A stretch of DNA of 14,184 nucleotides. Source: JAHEDH01 sp965364515. GTDB lineage: Bacteria > Actinomycetota > Acidimicrobiia > Spongiisociales > ZC4RG35. The stretch's first letter is position 1. Each line of letters opens with the position of its first letter. Position numbers and translations under genes: made by a program. This document shows, in pieces, positions 1 to 6,033 of the stretch. The notes beneath the pieces were generated by a model. The model did not search any database and was not told where the DNA came from. It was given only the letters and a program-made list of their open reading frames with translations. The DNA lies in the NCBI GenBank assembly GCA_965364515.1, contig CBDTXZ010000066.1, positions 1 to 14,184 on the forward strand. The letters are read 5' to 3'.

Positions 1-744
1 GCTGAGGAAGATGTCGATGAAGAAGCTGGAGAGTCGGGTGACGTTGCCGGTGAAGAGCAGGACGCCGAACGCCAGCATGAGCACGCCGCTGGCGATGTTG
101 ACCGGGCGCATGTATCGACGGAACGACGTCATCGCCTGCATCGCCCTCGAGAGGCCGAGCCCGGTCAGGATGAACGGCACCCCGAGTCCCATCGAGAAGA
201 TGAAGAGGAGCAGCATGCCCTGGGCGACCGTCTCCCGAGTTCCGGCGATCGTCAACACTCCGGCGAGGATCGGACCGATGCACGCCGACCAGCCGAAACC
301 GAAGGCCATGCCCATCACCGGCGGAGCGAACGATCCGAGCTTCGACGGGCGAACGTCGACACGGCGTTCACGGGCCATGAAACCGAAGATCCCCCTCGAG
401 GTGAAGGCCGTTCCGATCATGAGAATGGCGAACGCGATGACGACGGCACCGGCGATGCGACCGGTGAGCGACTGGTTCACCAGCAGGAAACGAGAGATCT
501 GGGTGGCTCCTGCGCCCAGCGCAACGAACACGATGGTGAACCCGAGCACGAACAGGGTGGTGACCCTGAGCATCCTGCCCCGCTTGGCCTCCCCGGACTG
601 CAGGTCGGCGATCGAGTAGCCCGACATCAGTCCCAGATAACCGGGCACCAGTGGCAGCACGCACGGGGACAGAAAAGCGATGATCCCGCCACCGAATGCG
701 AAAAGGGCCTGAAGCGCGAAGCCGAGTTGTCCGAAGTCATCCAT
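1..744 (-). CDS. ccdA: CcdA/DsbD-type thiol-disulfide membrane protein (3' end cut by window edge)
   Basis: Integral membrane protein that, in the CcdA family, carries reducing equivalents from cytoplasmic thioredoxin across the membrane for cytochrome c maturation or other extracytoplasmic thiol repair. From the ATG at 744, 248 codons are open to the window edge. The family is usually about 240 residues, so only the extreme C-terminus is missing. Seen directly: an N-terminal hydrophobic segment leading into LSPCVLPLVPGY (Cys28, the first family cysteine), then several hydrophobic helices, and WSACIGPILAG (Cys155, the second redox cysteine). The Cys pair and proline-rich contexts fit CcdA well. 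A GGAG lies about 8 nt upstream of the ATG. A second in-frame ATG is not needed. It is divergent from the MFS gene. Whether it belongs to a ccs/resB operon cannot be seen because the downstream neighbour is outside the window. Confidence 0.88.
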   Translation of the reverse strand, partial: MDDFGQLGFALQALFAFGGGIIAFLSPCVLPLVPGYLGLMSGYSIADLQSGEAKRGRMLRVTTLFVLGFTIVFVALGAGATQISRFLLVNQSLTGRIAGAVVIAFAILMIGTAFTSRGIFGFMARERRVDVRPSKLGSFAPPVMGMAFGFGWSACIGPILAGVLTIAGTRETVAQGMLLLFIFSMGLGVPFILTGLGLSRAMQAMTSFRRYMRPVNIASGVLMLAFGVLLFTGNVTRLSSFFIDIFLS

Positions 745-825
745 CAGGAGTCTCCAACCGAGCCTGAGCCACCCATGATCCCACAAACCCAGCGCAGAGT
801 GATCGGTCTCCGGGTGTCGGCCCCG

Positions 826-831
826 TACCCT
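826..831 (+). promoter_or_regulatory. Candidate -10 hexamer of the MFS gene
   Basis: TACCCT matches TANNNT and ends 6 nt before GTG 838, giving a leaderless or near-leaderless transcript. No clear -35 is visible. The spacing is one base shorter than in the other examples in this window. Confidence 0.4.
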
Positions 832-837
832 CGTGGT

Positions 838-2073
838 GTGTTCCGCCGAATGATCGACGCCCTGTTTCCGATAGGGCGGTTCTCGCTGGAGGAGCGCCGG
901 GTCGTCTTCATCATGTGGGCGGTTGGGATAGGGCAAGGATACGCGTCGTCCAACCTCTCGGCGACGATCCCATTCACCCGCATCGCATTGGGACTCACCG
1001 AGGCGGAGATGAGCCTGATCCTGGCAGTGACACGACTGGCCGGCTTCGGTGCCCTCGCCTTCGCCGTCTGGGGGGACCGGCGCGGGAGGAAGATGCCGTT
1101 GATCGCTGCGTTCATCGTGTTGATGATCGCAGACTTCTCAACGGGTCTGTCAAACAGCGCCACGTTGTTCACCGTTTTGCAATCTCTGGTCCGGATCGCC
1201 GGCACTGCGCTGGGGACGCTCGCCGTGGTCATGATCGCCGAGGAGGTACGACCGCAGACCCGGGCCTTCGCCATCTCCCTCTACGGCGCCGGTGGGAGCT
1301 TCGGCGCCGGGCTCGGTTTGATGGTCCTGCCGCTCGGCGACCGAGCCGAAGGGTGGCGACTGATCTTCTCTCTGGCGGCGATGGGGCTGATCATCGTTCC
1401 ATTCCTGTTGCGCTCGCTGCACGAGAGCCCGATCTTCGAGATCGTCGACGAGCCCGAGAGGCGACCGCTGCTCCGGATGATTCGCAGCCCATTCGCGCCG
1501 GTGTTCTGGCTGTCGGCCATCGCGGCTCTCTTGGCGAGCGCGTTCTCGGCGGTCGGATTGGCCTTCTCCACCGAGCGACTCGTCAACGGCCTCGGGTACA
1601 CGACGACGGTGGCGGTCGTGATCAGCCTCGCAGGCGGGACGCTGGGCGGGCTCGGGTTCTTCATCGGCGGCAGGCTGGCCGACGTGATCGGCAGGCGAGT
1701 GACGACAGTCATCGCCCTGGTCCTGATTCTTGGGGGTGGCATCACCCTGTACTTCGTCGAGGTGCTCGCCTTCATCGTGGTCGCCATCGTTGCTTCGACC
1801 TTCGGCAGTTTCGCCTTCGTCCCCGCCTCGGCGAGCCATCGCGCAGAGCTGTTCCCGACCGAGTTCCGGACGTCGGCCGGGACCGCAGGCGCCTATCTGG
1901 CGATGGTCGGAAGCGCCGTTGGTCTCGGTATCGGCGCGTTCACGATCGACCGTATCGGTCTCTCGGGCACGGTTCTGCTGCTTGGCTCGGGGGTCGTTGC
2001 CGCCATCGTGCTCACGCTGCTTCTCCCAGAGACCATGGGTCAGGAACTCGACCACGTCGAAGCCGAACGATAG
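838..2073 (+). CDS. Major facilitator superfamily transporter
   Basis: Secondary transporter with about 12 membrane helices; the substrate cannot be told. With the GTG start at 838 it has 411 residues. Motif A is visible in the loop between TM2 and TM3 (GDRRGRK, residues 79-85). It repeats in the second half (GGRLADVIGRR, 277-287), followed by ELFPTEFRTSAGT (337-349) and a terminal PETMGQEL (397-404). These are marks of the sugar/metabolite porter-like MFS branch, as is LHESPIF at 194-200. Start choice: the frame is open further upstream (TTG 727, ATG 775, GTG 799, ATG 850 also in frame). However, TACCCT at 826-831 sits 6 nt before GTG 838, like the other leaderless starts here, and the extra upstream residues are hydrophilic and unlike a TM1 lead. 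The longer starts would overlap or crowd ccdA. The 3' end overlaps the opposing MATE gene by 34 bp. Confidence 0.85.
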   Translation: MFRRMIDALFPIGRFSLEERRVVFIMWAVGIGQGYASSNLSATIPFTRIALGLTEAEMSLILAVTRLAGFGALAFAVWGDRRGRKMPLIAAFIVLMIADFSTGLSNSATLFTVLQSLVRIAGTALGTLAVVMIAEEVRPQTRAFAISLYGAGGSFGAGLGLMVLPLGDRAEGWRLIFSLAAMGLIIVPFLLRSLHESPIFEIVDEPERRPLLRMIRSPFAPVFWLSAIAALLASAFSAVGLAFSTERLVNGLGYTTTVAVVISLAGGTLGGLGFFIGGRLADVIGRRVTTVIALVLILGGGITLYFVEVLAFIVVAIVASTFGSFAFVPASASHRAELFPTEFRTSAGTAGAYLAMVGSAVGLGIGAFTIDRIGLSGTVLLLGSGVVAAIVLTLLLPETMGQELDHVEAER

Positions 2074-3344
2074 AAGCCGCCGAGCACAGCCAGCCTGGCG
2101 ACGACCATCGCAGTGATCGCCCACCACACGCCGGCCAGCCCCCAGTCGTTGAGCACGGTCAACGCCAAGACGGCGATGGTCGCCAGAAAGCCTGCCGCCG
2201 TCGACCAGACCAGTTTTCGGATTGCCAACACGGCGAGGAAGACACCGTCGAGCACGAAGACGAGTGCTGCCAACGGCTGCATCCCGGCGGCGATCGGGAT
2301 CACGTCGAGGATCCTGGCACTGATCCCCGGGTCGTCCGTGAACCCGGTGGACACGACCGAGCCGACAGCGACCAGTCCAACCGCAAGACCGAATCCGGCG
2401 ACGCCTCCCCACCGGAGGAGCCGGTTCGACAGGGCCCGGGCGCCATCGGCATCGTCCCGACCGATCAACTCGGCGACCAGGGCCTGGGCGGCGATCGCCA
2501 ACGCGTCGATCACCATCGCGAGAAAGAACCAGATCTGACTCACGACCTGGTGGGCAGCCACGTCGAGCGTCCCGATTCGGGCGGCGACGGAGGTGGCGAC
2601 GCTCAGAGAGGAGACGAGGAGGCCGGTCCGGAGGACGAGGACCGATCCGATTCCGAGGAACGCCTTCAGCTCCGCGGCACGAATCCGCGCAGCCGGCCAG
2701 GACTCACGTCGCCCGATTCCGAGCAAAAGCCACAGAAAGACGCCGGCGCCGATCCATTGGGCGATGAGAGTCGCCCATGCCGCGCCGTCCAACCCGAGCC
2801 CCAGCCCGAAATCGAACATGAACAGCGGATCGAGCAGGATGTTGAGCCCGTTGATCGCGATCGTGACCAGCAGCGGAGTCCTCGTGTCCTGGAACCCCCG
2901 GTAGGCGCCGTTGGCCGCCGTGATGATCAGCAGTGCGGGCAGCGCAAACGCCCGGATCGTCAGGTAGGACACCGCCTGGTCGGCGAACTCCGGCCCCGCC
3001 CCCATCAGCCCTGTCAAGAAACGCGCGCCGACCACCATGAGGGCGGTCGACACCACCCCGATCCCGATCGCCAGGACGAGCGCACGCTGCACGACCCGGC
3101 CGGATTCGACGACCTGGCCGCGCCCCCGGGCCTGGGCCACCAGCGGCGTCGTTGCATAGGCGAGGAAGTTGAAGAGCGCGAACGCGAACCCGAAGATGGC
3201 CGCATCGACGCCGAGCGCTGCAAGCGGTTCGGCTCCAAGCCTCGCCACGAAGGCCGTGTCGACCAGAGAAAGCACCGGATCCGCCGCGAGCGAACCGAGG
3301 GCGGGGACGGCCAGGGTGAGGATCCGCCGCCTCGAGACGGTCAC
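2040..3344 (-). CDS. MATE-family (DinF-like) multidrug/organic cation exporter
   Basis: Membrane exporter of the MATE family, which drives drugs or metabolites out by proton or sodium antiport. With the GTG start at 3344 it has 434 residues, normal for the DinF branch. Visible marks: an N-terminal LAVPALGSLAADPVLSLVDTAF with Asp29 in TM1, the GAYRGFQDTRTPLL loop characteristic of DinF-like MATE proteins, and about 12 hydrophobic segments arranged as two six-helix halves. The frame is open upstream to 3470 inside nth, but that extension is hydrophilic and overlaps nth. GTG 3344 is separated from the nth stop (TGA 3348-3346) by a single base, so translation is probably coupled to nth. The 3' end overlaps the convergent MFS gene by 34 bp. 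The substrate is unknown. Confidence 0.88.
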   Translation of the reverse strand: MTVSRRRILTLAVPALGSLAADPVLSLVDTAFVARLGAEPLAALGVDAAIFGFAFALFNFLAYATTPLVAQARGRGQVVESGRVVQRALVLAIGIGVVSTALMVVGARFLTGLMGAGPEFADQAVSYLTIRAFALPALLIITAANGAYRGFQDTRTPLLVTIAINGLNILLDPLFMFDFGLGLGLDGAAWATLIAQWIGAGVFLWLLLGIGRRESWPAARIRAAELKAFLGIGSVLVLRTGLLVSSLSVATSVAARIGTLDVAAHQVVSQIWFFLAMVIDALAIAAQALVAELIGRDDADGARALSNRLLRWGGVAGFGLAVGLVAVGSVVSTGFTDDPGISARILDVIPIAAGMQPLAALVFVLDGVFLAVLAIRKLVWSTAAGFLATIAVLALTVLNDWGLAGVWWAITAMVVARLAVLGGFYRSASTWSSS

Positions 3345-3345
3345 G

Positions 3346-4017
3346 TCAGAGGTTCTTGTCGTCGAAGTCGCAGAGTTCGACCATCTCACAGTCGAAACAA
3401 CGCGGCTTTCGTGCGTCACACACGTCGCGGCCGAACTGGATGAAACGCATCGAGAGCCCCGCCCAGACATCCGGCGGGTACAACGCCTTCAGATCGGTTT
3501 CGATCTTGACCGGATCGGTCACAGAGACGAGGCCGATCCGATTGGATGTCCTCTTCACATGGGTGTCGACGGCGATGGCCGGAATGTCGAACGCTTCCGC
3601 CAACACGACGCTGGCCGTCTTCCTGCCCACCCCTTTGAGCGTCACCAGTTCGTCGAGGTCGGCTGGCACCTCGCCGTCGAACTTCTCGGTGAGATCCTGA
3701 GCGAGCGAAACGACGGCTGCCGCCTTCTGGCGATAGAAGCCGGTCGAGAACACGATCTCTTCGACATGGCTCAACGGAGCTCCCGCAAGTGCCTCCGGTG
3801 TCGGATAGGCGTCGAAGAGGACCGGTGCCACCTTGTTGACGTTCTCATCGGTGGTCTGGGCGCTCAACACCGTCGACACGAGCAGCTGCCAGGGACTCTC
3901 GTAGTCGAGCGCGGTCCGAATCTCGGGGTACCGCTTGACCAGCCGGTTGAGCACTGCCCTCGCCTTGCCCTTCTCGGCCCGGCTCGGCACCGTCCCATCT
4001 GTCCGCTCACGTGGCAT
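3346..4017 (-). CDS. nth: Endonuclease III (DNA glycosylase/AP lyase)
   Basis: Base-excision repair enzyme that removes oxidised pyrimidines and cleaves the abasic site by beta-elimination. It has 223 residues (E. coli Nth 211). Seen: LSAQTTD (51-57), the helix-hairpin-helix LKGVGRKTA with catalytic Lys133, VDTHV with catalytic Asp151, and the [4Fe-4S] loop C200-x6-C207-x2-C210-x5-C216, all with canonical spacing. The start at ATG 4017 is supported by TACTCT ending exactly 7 nt upstream, a leaderless promoter. The frame stays open for a long way upstream; see the finding on the alternative start at 4224. The MATE gene follows at 1-nt spacing as a two-gene operon. Nth lies near a Get3-like pair here, as it does in Mycobacterium. 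Confidence 0.96.
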   Translation of the reverse strand: MPRERTDGTVPSRAEKGKARAVLNRLVKRYPEIRTALDYESPWQLLVSTVLSAQTTDENVNKVAPVLFDAYPTPEALAGAPLSHVEEIVFSTGFYRQKAAAVVSLAQDLTEKFDGEVPADLDELVTLKGVGRKTASVVLAEAFDIPAIAVDTHVKRTSNRIGLVSVTDPVKIETDLKALYPPDVWAGLSMRFIQFGRDVCDARKPRCFDCEMVELCDFDDKNL

Positions 4018-4024
4018 CGCCTGG

Positions 4025-4030
4025 AGAGTA
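4025..4030 (-). promoter_or_regulatory. Leaderless promoter -10 of nth
   Basis: On the minus strand TACTCT is followed by CCAGGCG and then ATG 4017, so the start codon lies 7 nt after a TANNNT hexamer. No Shine-Dalgarno sequence of note is present. No -35 was recognised. Confidence 0.6.
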
Positions 4031-4272
4031 GAGGGCTGGTGGACGGGGTCTGGGCTGAGGAGAGGGCTCCGGGCCTGCGGGCGCACACACCACGCGCCCA
4101 GCTCGGCCCCGGGCAGCCGACAGGCGCGAGTCAGCCCCGTATTCCTCACCGAACTCGCGCGCCGCAGCGCCAGGACGGCAACACCAAACCCCCCGAACAC
4201 GACGGCACCACCCACGCTCGACATCGACCTCCACCCAGACCCTTGCTGCGGCCCCGCGGAGCCGACAGCCGG

Positions 4273-4288
4273 GAGGCCGCCAGGCCGA
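4273..4288. repeat. Solo copy of the GGCC-GCCA-GGCC hairpin module
   Basis: GAGGCCGCCAGGCCGA is identical over 16 nt to 7933-7948 inside the large repeat element. It forms a GGCC/GGCC stem with a GCCA loop and lies immediately after the stop codon of the DMT transporter (minus strand). A chance match in GC-rich DNA is possible because the core is self-complementary. Confidence 0.45.
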
Positions 4289-4289
4289 C

Positions 4290-5165
4290 CTAATGCGCAG
4301 GGCTGATGGCTTCGGCTTCGAGTTCGACGGCGGCGTCGTCCCGGGCGAGCACCAGTTGGATCGCAGCCATGATCAAGGCGGCTCCGACCCATCCGCTGAT
4401 CGTCAATCGCTCGCCGATGAGCACGGCCGCTGCCAGCACGCCGAACACCGGTTCGGCGGTGAGGACGATTGCGGCCCGGTCGGCTCCCACGCGGGTCTGA
4501 GCCCAGACCTGGAGGAGAAACGCGATCGCACTCACCCCGACACCGGTGACGATGAGGGCAGGCCATTCGCGGTCCGTCGGGGTCGGGAGACCCTCGAACA
4601 ACGCAGACAGCAGCAGTCCTCCCAACCCCGTGACTGCCAGCTGCACCGCTGTGAATGGGATGACCGGGTGACGATGCGCCGCGATCGACAGATAGACGAT
4701 GTGTCCCGCGAAACCGACCGCACACATCAAGGTGAGGACGTCGCCGGCACCCACCGTGAAGTCTTCGGTGACCGTCAGAAGCGCCATCCCGATCAGAGCG
4801 AGCACCGATGCGATCACCACCCACGAGGTCGGCAGCCGGCGGCGCCACAATGCCCCAAGGACCGGTGTCAACACCACATAGAGTCCTGTGATCAACGCAG
4901 AGTTGGAGGCGCCGGTTGTCACCAGCCCGGCCGTCTGGAACGCGAATCCCGCAAGTAGCCAGAGGCCCGCGATCGTCCCGTCCTGCCATATCCGAGCGGA
5001 CCGCGGGAAGGCGAGCAGGAGCAGCACGCCGGCCCCGATGACGAAGCGCCATCCGACGAACGCGAGTGGAGGAAAGGCCGAGACCGTGTCCTTGACCACG
5101 ACGAACGTCGTCCCGAACAGGACGGCGGCGACGATGAGGGCGGCGTAGGCGGCACGGTTGGGCAT
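4290..5165 (-). CDS. EamA/DMT-superfamily transporter (RhaT-like)
   Basis: Ten-helix membrane protein of the drug/metabolite transporter superfamily; members export amino acids or other small metabolites, and the substrate here is unknown. From ATG 5165 it has 291 residues, normal for a two-EamA-domain protein. The first repeat begins AAYAALIVAAVLFGTTFVVVK with the typical W/G-rich helix (FVGWRFVIGAGVLLLL). The second ends EPVFGVLAAAVLIGERLTISGWVGAALIM, the classic EamA signature with GE-L. The C-terminus is short and acidic. The frame is open further upstream, but that sequence overlaps the divergent thioesterase and is not hydrophobic. A TACCGT hexamer lies 9 nt before the ATG. It is transcribed toward nth, 272 bp away, and probably independently of it. 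Confidence 0.9.
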   Translation of the reverse strand: MPNRAAYAALIVAAVLFGTTFVVVKDTVSAFPPLAFVGWRFVIGAGVLLLLAFPRSARIWQDGTIAGLWLLAGFAFQTAGLVTTGASNSALITGLYVVLTPVLGALWRRRLPTSWVVIASVLALIGMALLTVTEDFTVGAGDVLTLMCAVGFAGHIVYLSIAAHRHPVIPFTAVQLAVTGLGGLLLSALFEGLPTPTDREWPALIVTGVGVSAIAFLLQVWAQTRVGADRAAIVLTAEPVFGVLAAAVLIGERLTISGWVGAALIMAAIQLVLARDDAAVELEAEAISPAH

Positions 5166-5174
5166 GGCAGCGGC

Positions 5175-5180
5175 ACGGTA
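5175..5180 (-). promoter_or_regulatory. Candidate -10 of the DMT transporter
   Basis: On the minus strand TACCGT is followed by 9 nt and then ATG 5165, compatible with a leader of only about 2 nt. It forms a divergent promoter pair with the hexamer at 5220-5225. Confidence 0.4.
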
Positions 5181-5219
5181 GCGGTCCGGTCTGGCCCATC
5201 TGGCGCACCGACCAGGGTC

Positions 5220-5225
5220 TACGCT
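5220..5225 (+). promoter_or_regulatory. Leaderless promoter -10 of the thioesterase gene
   Basis: TACGCT is followed by CACCGCC and then ATG 5233, the same 7-nt spacing seen before nth, the ThyX-like gene and the first Get3-like gene. No Shine-Dalgarno sequence is present. Confidence 0.6.
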
Positions 5226-5232
5226 CACCGCC

Positions 5233-5670
5233 ATGACACCCGAACTCCACCAGTGGATCGAACAGGTCCGCCAGTCCTTCGGCGAGACCTGCTTCGCCTG
5301 CGGAAGAGACAACGCCGATGGGCTCCACCTGTCGGACTGGGACTGGTCGAACGGGAAGGCGACAGCCGTTTTCCGACCCCGCCCCGAGCACGTGGGCGCA
5401 GCAGACAACCTCCACGGCGGTCTGGCCGCCACCGTCCTCGATGAGGCGATGGTGTGGGCCGGGATCCTCCAGGAGCGGGTTCTCTCGGTCACTGCCACGC
5501 TCGACCTCCGCTTCCGAAAGCCACTGGTCGTCTCGGACACGATCACGGCGACCGGGTGGGTCGAAGAGCGGCGGGGACGTCGGCTCAGACTGTCCGGAAC
5601 GCTCGACGCCGGGGCGGGCACGGCGGCGGAGGCATCCGGTCTCTACGTGGTCTCGTCGACCGTTTCCTGA
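5233..5670 (+). CDS. PaaI-like hotdog-fold thioesterase
   Basis: Small acyl-CoA thioesterase of the hotdog superfamily, 145 residues, cytoplasmic. It carries CFACGRDNADGLHL near the N-terminus (Cys20-x2-Cys23), a signature of one PaaI/4HBT subgroup. The central NLHGGLAATVLDEAM follows (His61-Gly62-Gly63, Asp70-Glu71), where the HGG loop and the acidic residue form the active site. The beta-rich second half (SVTATLDLRFRKPL, then ITATGWVEERRGRR) fits the fold. The natural acyl-CoA is unknown. The start is fixed by the leaderless promoter at 5220-5225. It ends 3 nt from the stop of the convergent small membrane protein, so no room remains for an intrinsic terminator. Confidence 0.88.
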   Translation: MTPELHQWIEQVRQSFGETCFACGRDNADGLHLSDWDWSNGKATAVFRPRPEHVGAADNLHGGLAATVLDEAMVWAGILQERVLSVTATLDLRFRKPLVVSDTITATGWVEERRGRRLRLSGTLDAGAGTAAEASGLYVVSSTVS

Positions 5671-5673
5671 CGT

Positions 5674-5955
5674 TCAGCGGTTGCCGCTACGGCGTCTGCG
5701 GTCGAGGCGATGCTCGGCTCGCGTCGTGACCCGGACGCCCGCGAGGACGACGATGAGCGCCACTGTCAGGATCATCGACAGCTCAGGAGCCGCCCGATAC
5801 GGGTTCCGGCAGGAGCCCACCCCGGTCGGGCACAGCCCGAAGCCCGAGCCTCCCCCGGCGAGGTCCAACAACACGAGCAACGGCACCATCGCCAACAGCA
5901 CGGCGGTTCCGTAGAGCAGGATCCTGGCGAAGCGGATAAAGGTCTTGGGGTCCAT
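5674..5955 (-). CDS. Small two-TM membrane protein with a two-cysteine loop
   Basis: Unrecognised 93-residue protein. It has two predicted membrane helices (about residues 12-34 and 59-76). Basic residues lie before the first helix (K4, R8, R11) and in an Arg-rich tail (R78 onward), so both ends should face the cytoplasm. The connecting loop should then be extracytoplasmic; it holds Cys42 and Cys49 (LCPTGVGSCRNPY), which could form a disulfide. A TACCAT hexamer on the minus strand lies 11 nt before ATG 5955. Reasons to believe it is real: a clean topology, third-position GC bias like its neighbours, and a tight convergent fit against the thioesterase. No function can be assigned. Confidence 0.68.
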   Translation of the reverse strand: MDPKTFIRFARILLYGTAVLLAMVPLLVLLDLAGGGSGFGLCPTGVGSCRNPYRAAPELSMILTVALIVVLAGVRVTTRAEHRLDRRRRSGNR

Positions 5956-5966
5956 GGGTGGGTCTC

Positions 5967-5972
5967 ATGGTA
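5967..5972 (-). promoter_or_regulatory. Candidate -10 of the small membrane protein gene
   Basis: TACCAT on the minus strand ends 11 nt before ATG 5955, giving a leader of about 4 nt. It fits TANNNT, but the spacing is looser than in the other cases. Confidence 0.3.
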
Positions 5973-6020
5973 TCGCTGTCCCGACCGTGTTCCGGTGGAT
6001 CGAGCCGCCTGACGCCACCC

Positions 6021-6026
6021 TAGAAT
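6021..6026 (+). promoter_or_regulatory. Leaderless promoter -10 of the ThyX-like gene
   Basis: TAGAAT is followed by CGCCGCG and then GTG 6034, exact 7-nt spacing. It is close to the consensus TATAAT/TAGAAT and supports GTG as the true start. Confidence 0.65.
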
Positions 6027-6033
6027 CGCCGCG

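Larger units (their letters stand above)
4018..4289. other. 272-bp gap between the DMT transporter and nth
   Basis: No tRNA, IS or convincing gene was found. The nth frame is open through the gap on the minus strand back to ATG 4224, whose first 25 codons would encode a hydrophobic stretch (VGGAVVFGGFGVAVLALRR). The left part holds the nth -10 (4025-4030). The right end holds a solitary hairpin module at 4273-4288 shared with the repeat element at 7933-7948. Confidence 0.5.

Noticed and set aside
915..3443. 842-codon open frame on the + strand
   Set aside because: It overlaps the MFS gene out of frame and runs antisense to MATE and nth; its product is Arg/Asp/Pro-rich low-complexity sequence.
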